Positions 24,188 to 31,945 of a stretch of DNA of 64,000 nt are shown piece by piece (position 1 is the stretch's first letter; each line of letters begins with the position of its first letter). Source of the stretch: Gordonia sp. 'Campus' (GTDB lineage Bacteria > Actinomycetota > Actinomycetes > Mycobacteriales > Mycobacteriaceae); NCBI RefSeq assembly GCF_022206305.1, contig NZ_JAKOIW010000022.1, forward strand, positions 17,608-81,607, in the 5' to 3' direction. A program made the translations under genes and the position numbers. A model generated the notes under the pieces. The model searched no databases, was not told where the DNA came from, and saw only the letters and a list, made by a program, of their open reading frames with translations.

Positions 24188-25483
24188 TCACACCGGTACC
24201 GACGGCAACGACTTGACGGCGGTTTCCAGGACCGTGGCCACCTCGAAGAGGGCGGCTTCTCGTCCGGGTAGGCCCACCACCTGAAGGCCCAGTGGCATAC
24301 CGGTTTCCGTCGTCGCGCCGGGGACGACCACCACCGGGCACCCGAGCAGCTGCCAGGGGCGGCTCAGCACCGGGGAACCGGTTGCCCCGAGACCCCTGGG
24401 TGCGGCGCCCGGTGCGGCGGGCCCGACGATGACGGTGTGGTCACCGAGGGCCTCGGCGAGCAGGTCGCGCGACCGGTCACGCCGGATGAGAGCGGCGGAG
24501 TGGTCGCCTGCGGTGACCGCACGCCCCGCCTCGACCAGATCGCGCAGTTGTGGGCTGAGTGCCTCGGCATGGGTGGTGGCGATGGCGTCGAGGGTCTTCG
24601 CGGCCTCGTGGGACATGACGGTCGCGTGATCGTCGGCGAGGGTCCGCACGTGGTCGTCGTACTCGAGGTGGCGGGTCTCGATGCCGACGAGGCCGAGCAG
24701 ATCGGGCAGCATGCCGATCAGGTCGGCCATCTCCGGTTCGATCGGATGCAGGTCGCTGCCGCCCCACATCACCACGGTCCCGACGGTCGAGCGCCCGGGC
24801 ACGAGAGGCGTCCGCCCGGTGAAGGCGGTGTAGACGTACTGCAGGTCGGCGACATCCCGGGTGAGGAATCCGAGCGAATCGAGCGATTCGCTCAGGCCGG
24901 TGACGCCGGCCAGGTTCGTGGAGCCCTGGGCCAGGACCATCCCCGCCGCACCGCAATACGACGCGGGGCGGGTCAGGGAGCCGGCCGTCTGCGTACCGAG
25001 GGCGACCGGGACGACGCCTGCCCCGACGGCTGCCGCCGAACCGCTCGACGACCCGCCCGGGGTGTGTTCGTGGTGATGTGGGTTGCGTGTCGGCCCGGGC
25101 GCGAAGTAACCGAATTCTGTCGTCACGGTCTTGCCCTGGATCACGGCACCGAGATCCCGAAATCGGTTGACGCAGTCGGCATCGGACTCGGCCGGTGCCG
25201 GTGAGGTGACCGACGAGCCGGCGCGGGTCGGGAGACCGCGGACATCGATGAGGTCCTTGACGGCCAGGGAGACACCGCGCAGCGGGCGGCGGCCGGGGAG
25301 CGAATCCTCGCGCCGCGCGTCGTCGATCAGGGACGGGGACAGCTCGACCCACGCGCGCAGATCGGTGTCGGTGCGGAGGATCTCCTCGCGGACCTGCTGC
25401 GCCAACACCTCCGCCGACACCACGTTCTCGTGGACCGCGGTCGCCTGGTGACTGATGGGCTGTTTCCAGTAGGCCGAGCTCAC
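24188..25483 (-). CDS. iacH: Amidase-signature hydrolase, IacH-like
   Basis: A 431-residue amidase-signature enzyme with the Ser-cisSer-Lys triad visible: K76 in LAVKDLIDV, the GGSSSGSAAAV glycine-serine loop (cis-Ser at about 145-146) and nucleophile S169 in TAGSLTRPASYCG. IacH members occur in IAA clusters and may hydrolyse an amide intermediate or IAA conjugates; release of IAA from indole-3-acetamide is an alternative. The GTG start at 25483 sits behind a near-perfect ribosome site (GAAGGAGGAAC). It heads a minus-strand operon with the 92-residue gene and the response regulator, divergent from the transporter. Confidence 0.8.
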   Translation of the reverse strand: MSSAYWKQPISHQATAVHENVVSAEVLAQQVREEILRTDTDLRAWVELSPSLIDDARREDSLPGRRPLRGVSLAVKDLIDVRGLPTRAGSSVTSPAPAESDADCVNRFRDLGAVIQGKTVTTEFGYFAPGPTRNPHHHEHTPGGSSSGSAAAVGAGVVPVALGTQTAGSLTRPASYCGAAGMVLAQGSTNLAGVTGLSESLDSLGFLTRDVADLQYVYTAFTGRTPLVPGRSTVGTVVMWGGSDLHPIEPEMADLIGMLPDLLGLVGIETRHLEYDDHVRTLADDHATVMSHEAAKTLDAIATTHAEALSPQLRDLVEAGRAVTAGDHSAALIRRDRSRDLLAEALGDHTVIVGPAAPGAAPRGLGATGSPVLSRPWQLLGCPVVVVPGATTETGMPLGLQVVGLPGREAALFEVATVLETAVKSLPSVPV

Positions 25484-25551
25484 CGTTCCTCCTTCATCCG
25501 ATGGGTCCAGTCTGCCCGCTCGCGCAGGGCGGCGACAGTAAAGATTTCCCT

Positions 25552-25565
25552 CCTACCGCCGTAGG
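25552..25565. promoter_or_regulatory. Inverted repeat between amidase and MFS transporter genes
   Basis: CCTAC-CGCC-GTAGG lies in the 160-base divergent region, just after AGTAAAGATTTCC, which resembles the dyad upstream of iacA. Either could be a regulator site for the two divergent transcripts. Confidence 0.35.
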
Positions 25566-25643
25566 CAACGGACCCCATAGCTTCGAGCCCAACACCTCCA
25601 GCCTCGGCGTCCAGCCCGACGCCCGTCGACGAAGGACACACCA

Positions 25644-27113
25644 ATGGTCACCAGGGAAACCGCACCGACGGCACCGGCGGCGGCGCCACCGGCACCGCGT
25701 CGGATCGACATGAGCCGGATGTCGCGGCGCGCATGGATCGTCACCGGGATGCTCGTGCTGTTCCAGATCATCGCGTTCGCCGACAAGGCGGTCCTCGGGC
25801 TGGTGTCCGCCGATGCGATGCCCGAACTCGGCCTGTCCGCAACAGAATTCGGCTTCATCGGCAGTGCGTTCTTCTTCCTGTACGCGATCGTCTCGGTCAT
25901 CACCGGATTCCTGGCATCCAAGATCTCGGTGAAGTGGATTCTGTTCGCGATGGGTATGACGTGGGCGGTGCTGCAGTTCCCGATGCTCCTCGGCGGCGGC
26001 GCCGCGGTCCTGCTGGTGACGCGGATCGTGCTCGGCGGCGCCGAGGGACCGGCCACCGCGATGTCGCTCACCTCCGCCCACACCTGGTTCTCGCCGACGC
26101 GTCGCGCGCTGCCGTCGAACCTGATCGCGGCCGGTTCGACGCTGGGACCCGTCCTCGCGGCACCACTGTTGGCCTGGGTCATCGCGGTCTGGGGCTGGCG
26201 ATGGGCGTTCGGCGTGCTGGGCATCATCGGACTGCTGTGGGTGATCTCGTGGTTTGCGATCGGCGCCGACGGACCGTACCGGCCCAAGAGGGCCTCGTCG
26301 GACACCGAGGCGGCGCACGAGGCAGCCGAGGTCACCGACCCAGACGAGGTCACCGACACAGACGAGGTGGCGACCGCCGCGGTCGATGAGCAGAAGCCGG
26401 TCGTGATCTGGCGCGCGCTGCTCAGCGTGGCGTTCGTCTCCGCCGTGATCGGCGGTGCGTCGAACTTCTGGGTGCAGGGGTTCCTGACTACCTGGCTGCC
26501 CCAGTACCTGGGCACCGTCGTCGGACTCTCGCTCGGCGAGGTCGGCGCGATGACGACCGTGCCGTGGGTGGTGGGTGCGCTCGTCCTCCTCGGGCTGGGT
26601 GCGCTGGGGCACCGAATGATGCGTCGGGGGAGTTCGGCCCATCTGGCCATCGCGGTTCCCTTCGGTTGCGCCGCGGTCATCGCGGGCCTCTGCTTCATCG
26701 CCATCCAGGCGACGTCGGGGATCACCGCGGTCGCGCTGCTGTGCCTCGCCGGCGGATGCAGCCTGGCGTTCCCGATGACCGCCACCGCGATCGGATATGC
26801 GGTGGGTGCTCGGCAGCGACCCATCCTGATGGCGACCCTCGGTGGCGTCGCGTCCTTCGGCGCGGTCATCTCGCCGATCCTCGTCGGCTGGCTCATGACC
26901 GATGCCGGCTACGTCTCACCTCCGAAGGGCGAGAAGCCCAGCGCGGAGATGGCCGCCAACATGGCCGACGGCGTGCACCAGGCCTTCACGATCACCGGAA
27001 TCGTCCTGCTGGTCGGCGGCGCGCTGTGCATCGCGTTCCTCCGGCCCGAGCGGCTCGGCGCCACCCTGCAACGGCGGCACGTCAAGAACCCCGTCGACGC
27101 GCCGAGTTCCTGA
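25644..27113 (+). CDS. MFS transporter, candidate auxin or aromatic-acid importer
   Basis: A 489-residue major facilitator protein with two six-helix halves (first helix near AWIVTGMLVLFQIIAFADKAVLGLV). It resembles the anion:cation symporter/aromatic-acid group. The central cytoplasmic loop between helices 6 and 7 holds an acidic insertion (EVTDPDEVTDTDEV) encoded by two 18-base repeats. Start ATG 25644 follows GAAGGA. It precedes iacG and iacI by a 36-base gap, so the three form an operon, and uptake of indole-3-acetate is the natural guess; substrate is unproven. Confidence 0.85.
   Translation: MVTRETAPTAPAAAPPAPRRIDMSRMSRRAWIVTGMLVLFQIIAFADKAVLGLVSADAMPELGLSATEFGFIGSAFFFLYAIVSVITGFLASKISVKWILFAMGMTWAVLQFPMLLGGGAAVLLVTRIVLGGAEGPATAMSLTSAHTWFSPTRRALPSNLIAAGSTLGPVLAAPLLAWVIAVWGWRWAFGVLGIIGLLWVISWFAIGADGPYRPKRASSDTEAAHEAAEVTDPDEVTDTDEVATAAVDEQKPVVIWRALLSVAFVSAVIGGASNFWVQGFLTTWLPQYLGTVVGLSLGEVGAMTTVPWVVGALVLLGLGALGHRMMRRGSSAHLAIAVPFGCAAVIAGLCFIAIQATSGITAVALLCLAGGCSLAFPMTATAIGYAVGARQRPILMATLGGVASFGAVISPILVGWLMTDAGYVSPPKGEKPSAEMAANMADGVHQAFTITGIVLLVGGALCIAFLRPERLGATLQRRHVKNPVDAPSS
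26328..26363. repeat. Two 18-base in-frame repeats in the MFS loop
   Basis: Two copies of GAGGTCACCGACNCAGAC, differing at one base, encode EVTDPD and EVTDTD in the predicted cytoplasmic loop of the transporter. They probably arose by slippage or local duplication. Confidence 0.7.
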
Positions 27114-27149
27114 CCCGTCTGCCCGACGACCCGACACACAGGAGAAGCC

Positions 27150-28322
27150 ATGTCCGACAACCTGCTCGACGTGATCGACCCGACCGCGTTCCGGAATGTG
27201 ATGGGCCACTATCCCACCGGTGTCGTGATCGTCACCGGCAGAGATGCCGAGGATGCGGTGCTGGCCATGGTCGTCGGAACATTCAGCTCGGTCTCGATGG
27301 ACCCGCCGCTCGTCTCGTTCATGCCGATGAAGACCTCGCGGACCTTCGAGAAGATGCGCGAGTGCGAGTCGTTGTGCATCAACATCCTCGGCGGTGACCA
27401 GGAGGACGTCGTCCTCACGGTCGCGCAGCGCTGGGAGGACAAACTCGACGGGATCGACTGGTTTCCCTCACCATCCGGCGACCCCGTGCTGGCCGAATCG
27501 GTGGCATGGATCGACACCCGGATACGCAACGTGGTGGAGGCCGGCGATCACTGGATCGCGCTGTGCGAGGTGCGGGATCTCGCGGTCACCAACCCGGTGT
27601 CGCCGCTCATCTTCTTCCAGGGCGGGTACGGCAGCTTCGTGTCGACGTCGTTGATGGCGCGGATGGACCACGAGATCCTGCCGACCATCCATGCCGCGCA
27701 CACCGCGCGTCCGCAGGTGGAGGCACTGGCGGCGTCACTCCGTGGCGAGGTGTCGGTGCTGACGGCAGTGAGTCGAGACGAGATGGCGGTGGTGCTCTCG
27801 GCGACCGGACCCGGTGTCGACCGCGAAGAAGGACTCGCCTACCGGATCCCGATGGTGCCGCCCATCGGCGACACCTACGTGTTCGATCAGGACGAGGACA
27901 CCCAGACGCGGTGGCTGGCCAAGCTGCGCGATGCCGATGACGACGTACGTGAGATGCACCGTGCGAGGCTGGATTTCGTGCGCAGGCACGGCTACCTCGT
28001 CTCGTTCCTCCCCGACGACGGGCCGACCGCCTACGCGGAGATGCGGGAGGCCACCCGGTCCTACGAGCGGGGACGGCTCACCCCGTCGCAGGAACGTGAC
28101 ATCTGCGCGTCGATCGGGAAGTCGCCCGTGGACTATCGGATTCGGGAGCTGCGGCCCGACGGTACATACGATGTCGGATCGATCGTGCTGCCCATCCGCG
28201 ATCCGCGCGGTGGCTATTCGATGACGCTGCGACTGTCGCAGCTGCCGGCCGGGGCGACGGGCGCCGAGATCGACGAGTGGATCACGCAGGCCCGTGCCGT
28301 GGTCGGGGTCCTCGAACGATGA
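27150..28322 (+). CDS. iacG: IacG-like flavin reductase fused to an IclR-effector-like domain
   Basis: Residues 1 to about 165 are a HpaC-type flavin reductase (FRNVMGHYPTGVVIVTG, GTFSSVSMDPPLVSFMP, ECESLCINILGGDQEDV, ALCEVRDLAVTNPVSPLIFFQGGYGSF), expected to give reduced flavin to IacA. Residues about 175-385 are additional. The pattern VEALAASLRGEVSVLTAVSRDEMAVVLSA, then SYERGRLTPSQERDICASIG and VLPIRDPRGGYSMTLRLS resembles the ligand-binding domain of IclR regulators. Typical flavin reductases have only 160-190 residues, so at 390 this is an unusual fusion. No DNA-binding helix is present. Start ATG 27150 follows CACAGGAGAAG; the stop overlaps iacI (ATGA). Confidence 0.83.
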   Translation: MSDNLLDVIDPTAFRNVMGHYPTGVVIVTGRDAEDAVLAMVVGTFSSVSMDPPLVSFMPMKTSRTFEKMRECESLCINILGGDQEDVVLTVAQRWEDKLDGIDWFPSPSGDPVLAESVAWIDTRIRNVVEAGDHWIALCEVRDLAVTNPVSPLIFFQGGYGSFVSTSLMARMDHEILPTIHAAHTARPQVEALAASLRGEVSVLTAVSRDEMAVVLSATGPGVDREEGLAYRIPMVPPIGDTYVFDQDEDTQTRWLAKLRDADDDVREMHRARLDFVRRHGYLVSFLPDDGPTAYAEMREATRSYERGRLTPSQERDICASIGKSPVDYRIRELRPDGTYDVGSIVLPIRDPRGGYSMTLRLSQLPAGATGAEIDEWITQARAVVGVLER

Positions 28323-28873
28323 CCGGCATCGACGACACCATCGCCGCGCTCGTCGCCCGGATCGAGACGCTCGAGGCCGAGGCCGACATCCGCCGGGTCC
28401 AGTCCCGGTACATGTTCCTCTGCGACACACCGTGTCCCGAGCCGGTCGCCGACGACGCGGAGCGTATCGAGCTCATCCTGGACCTGTACACCGACGATGC
28501 CGTGTGGGAGGGCGTCGGCGACCACTACGACGGTCAGTTCGGGCGAGCGGAGGGCAAGCAGGCGATCCGCGAGCACTTCCAGCGCTTCTGGGGTGAGAAA
28601 CGTGACCCGGCTCTCCTGCTCAACGCCCACTACCTGACCTCCGAACAGATCCACGTCGACGGGGACCGGGCGACGGGGCAGTGGATTCACATGCAACCCT
28701 GGCTGTTCTCCGACGGCACCGCGCTGTTGCGCTCCAGCCGGCTGAACAACGCGTTCGGCAAGGACAACGGTCGATGGCGGGTGACCCGGACCCGGACCGA
28801 GAACGTCTTCATCGCGCCGCTGCGCAACAACTTCGCGGAGAGCCTCCCCTCGGCTTCGGTGTTGATGCGCTGA
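28319..28873 (+). CDS. iacI: SnoaL/NTF2-like protein, IacI-like
   Basis: A 184-residue SnoaL-like protein from ATG 28319, overlapping the iacG stop by four bases. It has an N-terminal coiled helix (IAALVARIETLEAEADIRRVQSRYMF), then LYTDDAVWEGVGDHYDGQFGRAEGKQAIREHF, characteristic of the NTF2 cone fold used by small ligand-binding enzymes and dioxygenase beta subunits. IacI in Pseudomonas and Acinetobacter clusters is this kind of protein, with a poorly defined catalytic or accessory role. The frame continues upstream to 28277 inside iacG and is not used. Confidence 0.8.
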   Translation: MTGIDDTIAALVARIETLEAEADIRRVQSRYMFLCDTPCPEPVADDAERIELILDLYTDDAVWEGVGDHYDGQFGRAEGKQAIREHFQRFWGEKRDPALLLNAHYLTSEQIHVDGDRATGQWIHMQPWLFSDGTALLRSSRLNNAFGKDNGRWRVTRTRTENVFIAPLRNNFAESLPSASVLMR

Positions 28874-28898
28874 GGTGTCGTCGGCGTCGAGCCGGATC

Positions 28899-28913
28899 GT
28901 CTCAATATGAGAC
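28899..28913. promoter_or_regulatory. Perfect inverted repeat upstream of the alcohol dehydrogenase
   Basis: GTCTCA-ATA-TGAGAC is a perfect 6-bp dyad in the 142-base gap between iacI and adh. Read on the other strand it gives TGTCTCATATTGAGAC, similar to TGTC-N8-GACA sites I associate with AcoR/MimR-type activators of alcohol and ketone genes. Confidence 0.45.
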
Positions 28914-29015
28914 ATCACGCGGATTCTGCTGCCCCGGCGGGCGTCGCGGCCGATCGTTGTCTGCAGCAACGGCGAAACGTCGTCGTGGCTGACATCGGCG
29001 GATGGAGTTGAGCTC

Positions 29016-30071
29016 ATGAAGGCACTCGTCTATCACGGTCCCGGTCGCAAGGCGTGGGAGGACGTTGCCGACCCGGTCCTGGTCGATCCCACCGACGCCA
29101 TCGTCCGGATGGAGACGACGACCATCTGCGGGACCGATCTGCACATCCTCCACGGGGATGTCCCGGCGGTGACCGACGGCCGCGTCCTGGGCCACGAAGG
29201 GGTCGGGGTGGTGACCGAGGTGGGACCCGGTTGCACCCGGGTCGCGGTGGGTGACCGCGTGATCGTCTCGTGCGTGACCAAGTGCGGCACATGCGAATTC
29301 TGTGTGGCCGGGATGACGTCGCACTGCCAGACCGTCGGTGGCATCGGATGGATCTTCGGGCATCTGATCGACGGAACCCAGGCAGAGTACGTCCGGGTGC
29401 CGTTCGCCGACAACGGCTTGATCCCGTTGCCGGAGGGCGTCAGTGCCGAGCAGGGGACGATGCTGAGCGACATCCTTCCCACCGGATTCGAGATCGGCGT
29501 CCGCTACGGAGCGGTCAAGGAGGGCGACGTCGTCGCCGTGGTGGGTGTGGGCCCGGTGGGCCTGGCCGCGGTGATGACCGCGGCGGCGCAGGGCGCGTCG
29601 AAGATCATCGCGGTCGACGGAAACAAGTTCCGGCTGGAGCGTTCCCGCGAGTTCGGAGCCACGGACACCATCGATGTCCATGCGGGTGGGGATGTGGTCG
29701 CGGAACTGAAGAAGCTCGGGCGGGGCGGACTCGGCGTCGATGTCGCGATCGAGGCGGTGGGCATCCCGGCGACGTTCGGGATGGCGCTCGACGCGGTCCG
29801 TCCCGGCGGTCACGTCGCCAATGTGGGTGTGCACGGTGAGAGTGTCACCTTCCCGATCGAGCGCGACTGGATCAACAACCTGACGATCACGACCGGCCTG
29901 GTGAATGCGACGACGGCGCCCGAACTGCTCGAGCGGATTCAGCACGGGGAGATCGAGCCACAGAAGTTCGTGACGCACCGTTTCACGTTCGATGAGTTCG
30001 ACGCGGCCTACGACACGTTCGCCAACGCGGCCGACGAGCACGCGCTGAAGGTCATCATCTCGCGCGAGTGA
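29016..30071 (+). CDS. Zinc-dependent alcohol dehydrogenase
   Basis: A 351-residue medium-chain dehydrogenase. Catalytic zinc ligands lie in TICGTDLHILHG and the conserved LGHEGVGVV segment. Structural zinc cysteines form CVTKCGTCEFCVAGMTSHC, and the NAD(P) motif is VVGVGPVGLAAV. It resembles broad-range secondary or short-chain alcohol dehydrogenases. It follows the iac block on the same strand but has its own 142-base upstream region with a dyad, so it may not be part of IAA catabolism. Start ATG 29016. Confidence 0.88.
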   Translation: MKALVYHGPGRKAWEDVADPVLVDPTDAIVRMETTTICGTDLHILHGDVPAVTDGRVLGHEGVGVVTEVGPGCTRVAVGDRVIVSCVTKCGTCEFCVAGMTSHCQTVGGIGWIFGHLIDGTQAEYVRVPFADNGLIPLPEGVSAEQGTMLSDILPTGFEIGVRYGAVKEGDVVAVVGVGPVGLAAVMTAAAQGASKIIAVDGNKFRLERSREFGATDTIDVHAGGDVVAELKKLGRGGLGVDVAIEAVGIPATFGMALDAVRPGGHVANVGVHGESVTFPIERDWINNLTITTGLVNATTAPELLERIQHGEIEPQKFVTHRFTFDEFDAAYDTFANAADEHALKVIISRE

Positions 30072-30087
30072 GTTCGCCCGTGAGGAT

Positions 30088-30120
30088 CCCGCCACCCGGA
30101 TCGGCTAGAAGGGTGGTGGG
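30088..30120. terminator. Hairpin between convergent adh and HNH gene
   Basis: CCCGCCACCC pairs with GGGTGGTGGG (one G-T type mismatch) across a 13-base loop. It lies 17 bases after the adh stop and covers the 3' end of the convergent HNH gene. Confidence 0.55.
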
Positions 30121-31736
30121 TTGGCATCGTTCCAGCGGCGCTCGGCGCGTTGCTGTCGGCGAGAGGCGTTGTGTCGCAACCCATCGAGCCTCGACCGCGC
30201 CGGGTGATCGGCGGGACGGTAGGGGTCGAGGCGGTTGAACAGGTCGCGTCCGTTGTAGGCGTTTCCGACGAACATATGGCCGGTGGGTGTGGTGAACCAG
30301 GCGGTCAGGAACTCGTCGGTGTGGTCCTGCCAGCTGGTGAACGTCTTGATCCGGTGGTGAAAACGGCACAGCGGCTTGAGGTTCTGTGCGGTGGTCGGCC
30401 CACCCTCGGCGGGTTTCGCGTGGTCGAACGGCGTGGTGTGATCGAGGTCGACCTGCCACACGGGCGCATTGCAGCCGGGGAAGACACAGCACAGTTCGCC
30501 GGCACGGACGAGTGCCTGCAGCTTTCTCGATGGCGCATATCGCGAGTCCGCGGGGGAGTGCGATCGCGAGTTGTTCGTCGGGTGGATGTAGGTACGTCGG
30601 GCCTCGGCGAGCAGCGTCCGCGCGGTATGCGCGTCGACGATGCCGTGCCGGTCGAGGAAGGCGGGGGCGTTGTCGAGACCGATCAGGGTCGACAGGTTGA
30701 CCACGATGTGGAACGTTGCGCGGGGCGCCTCGGGGTTCTGCGTGTCGACGGTGGTGTCGCTGTCTGCAGGCGTCGACTCCGCCGGCTGTTCGGTGCCCGG
30801 CCCGGTCGTTGCGTCGTCGCCCTGTGCGACGGTGTCATCGATTGTGGCAGTGACGCACTCGTCGCACCGACATGCAAGAACGGCCTCGCTGCGAGCGAGG
30901 GCGTTGAGGGCGTCGGCGCGGCGCTGTCCGACGGTGCGCGGATCGCCCGGGTGCACTGCAGCGGCCATCGCGGACAGGCGGGCATCGAATTCGGCGGCGT
31001 CGGCGACGGGTAGGGAGCCGGAGATCCGGGACTGCCCGGGTGTGAAGCGGTCGGGGGTGACGGCCACGTTGCGGTCGGTGTCGACTCGTTCCCGGCGTCG
31101 ACGCACCGCGTCGGGCGCCCACCGCGCGACGATTTCGTCGACCATGGCGGTGAAACGGGTGGTGGACATCGGGGCGCGTGCGAAGATCGCCTCGGCGAGA
31201 TGCGCGTCCACGGTCTGCATCTCATTTGGATCGACGATCAGATCCGTGCGCTTGAGGGCGATCGTGAACCGGCGCTTGTCGATCCGTCCGCAGGCGAGGG
31301 CGTGCCCGGTGAAGGCGAGTCGGTAGCGCAACGCGTCGCCCGCCATGATGAGCTCGCGAGCTTCGGCCGGCGTCACCGTGAGCGTGGCACCGACTTCGGC
31401 GATGGCCTGCTCCAGCCCGTTCGGTCCGAACTGCTCATAAGGGTTCTCGCCGGCGGCCACTCGTGCTGCCAGTGCGTCGAATGCCTCGATCGAATCCAGC
31501 TCGCCACTGTGGGTCTCCGCACGATGCTGCGCGTAGTCCATCTCCCGTTCGTCGTGAATCAGGCTGGCAACAGTCATCATTCGGTGCGCTGTCGATGCTG
31601 CCAGGCCCGCGGTGTGATTGAGGACCTCGATGAGTTCCGACGCCGACAACTCGTCATCAGGACGAAGGAGTGGCTCGACGGAGTGCGGTGTCGAGTCCAC
31701 CGAACCCCGGAAATCGGCCCCCGCCCCCTGCGCCAT
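30105..31736 (-). CDS. HNH endonuclease of the DUF222 / 13E12 family
   Basis: A 543-residue protein: an N-terminal DUF222 helical domain (SASELIEVLNHTAGLAAS... through about residue 280), an acidic low-complexity linker (TTGPGTEQPAESTPADSDTT), and a C-terminal HNH domain with zinc cysteines and catalytic histidines (CCVFPGCNAP, DLDHTTPFDH, LCRFHHRIKT). These 13E12-type genes occur in many copies in mycobacteria and gordoniae; their cellular role is unclear. A perfect SOS box lies 13 bases upstream of the start, so induction by DNA damage is likely. The DNA looks native. Confidence 0.9.
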   Translation of the reverse strand: MAQGAGADFRGSVDSTPHSVEPLLRPDDELSASELIEVLNHTAGLAASTAHRMMTVASLIHDEREMDYAQHRAETHSGELDSIEAFDALAARVAAGENPYEQFGPNGLEQAIAEVGATLTVTPAEARELIMAGDALRYRLAFTGHALACGRIDKRRFTIALKRTDLIVDPNEMQTVDAHLAEAIFARAPMSTTRFTAMVDEIVARWAPDAVRRRRERVDTDRNVAVTPDRFTPGQSRISGSLPVADAAEFDARLSAMAAAVHPGDPRTVGQRRADALNALARSEAVLACRCDECVTATIDDTVAQGDDATTGPGTEQPAESTPADSDTTVDTQNPEAPRATFHIVVNLSTLIGLDNAPAFLDRHGIVDAHTARTLLAEARRTYIHPTNNSRSHSPADSRYAPSRKLQALVRAGELCCVFPGCNAPVWQVDLDHTTPFDHAKPAEGGPTTAQNLKPLCRFHHRIKTFTSWQDHTDEFLTAWFTTPTGHMFVGNAYNGRDLFNRLDPYRPADHPARSRLDGLRHNASRRQQRAERRWNDANPPPF

Positions 31737-31748
31737 GACATCAGTGTA

Positions 31749-31766
31749 CTCGAACGTATGTTCGAG
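31749..31766. promoter_or_regulatory. LexA (SOS) box upstream of the HNH gene
   Basis: CTCGAAC-GTAT-GTTCGAG is an 18-base dyad with perfect 7-bp arms and matches the mycobacterial/Gram-positive LexA box (CGAACNNNNGTTCG). It lies 13 bases before the ATG of the DUF222-HNH gene, at the promoter. Confidence 0.85.
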
Positions 31767-31852
31767 TCAAGGGGTGGGCCGGTTCTGCCCTGTGGATCAG
31801 CCGACGCAGGTAAGCTCGAGTGTCCGTGCAGGAGAACGAGGAGGTGGTACCC

Positions 31853-31903
31853 GTGAACGAACTGACGATGGTGCCCCTCCCGGGAGTCACGGTCGGGCGA
31901 TAG
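31853..31903 (+). CDS. Possible 16-codon leader peptide upstream of the alpha/beta hydrolase gene
   Basis: A GTG at 31853, preceded by a good ribosome site (ACGAGGAGGTGG), opens a 16-codon frame, VNELTMVPLPGVTVGR, ending in TAG at 31901. The stop lies inside a perfect 8-bp hairpin, and the next real gene starts 42 bases later. This layout is what an upstream regulatory ORF would look like, but translation is not shown and the frame could be chance. Confidence 0.35.
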   Translation: MNELTMVPLPGVTVGR

Positions 31904-31911
31904 ATCGCCCG
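31894..31911 (+). promoter_or_regulatory. Hairpin at the stop of the small upstream ORF
   Basis: CGGGCGAT-AG-ATCGCCCG is a perfect 8-bp inverted repeat centred on the TAG stop of the 16-codon frame, followed by GGGGG. It could be a leader attenuator or translational regulator of the gene at 31946. Confidence 0.4.
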
Positions 31912-31945
31912 GGGGCGCCGCACGTGTGCAGCACTCCCGAAAGGC

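Noticed and set aside
30105..31736. Intein or mobile-element homing nuclease
   Set aside because: The HNH protein has the DUF222 domain of a resident multicopy family, native-looking DNA and its own SOS box; no flanking repeats or disrupted host gene are seen.
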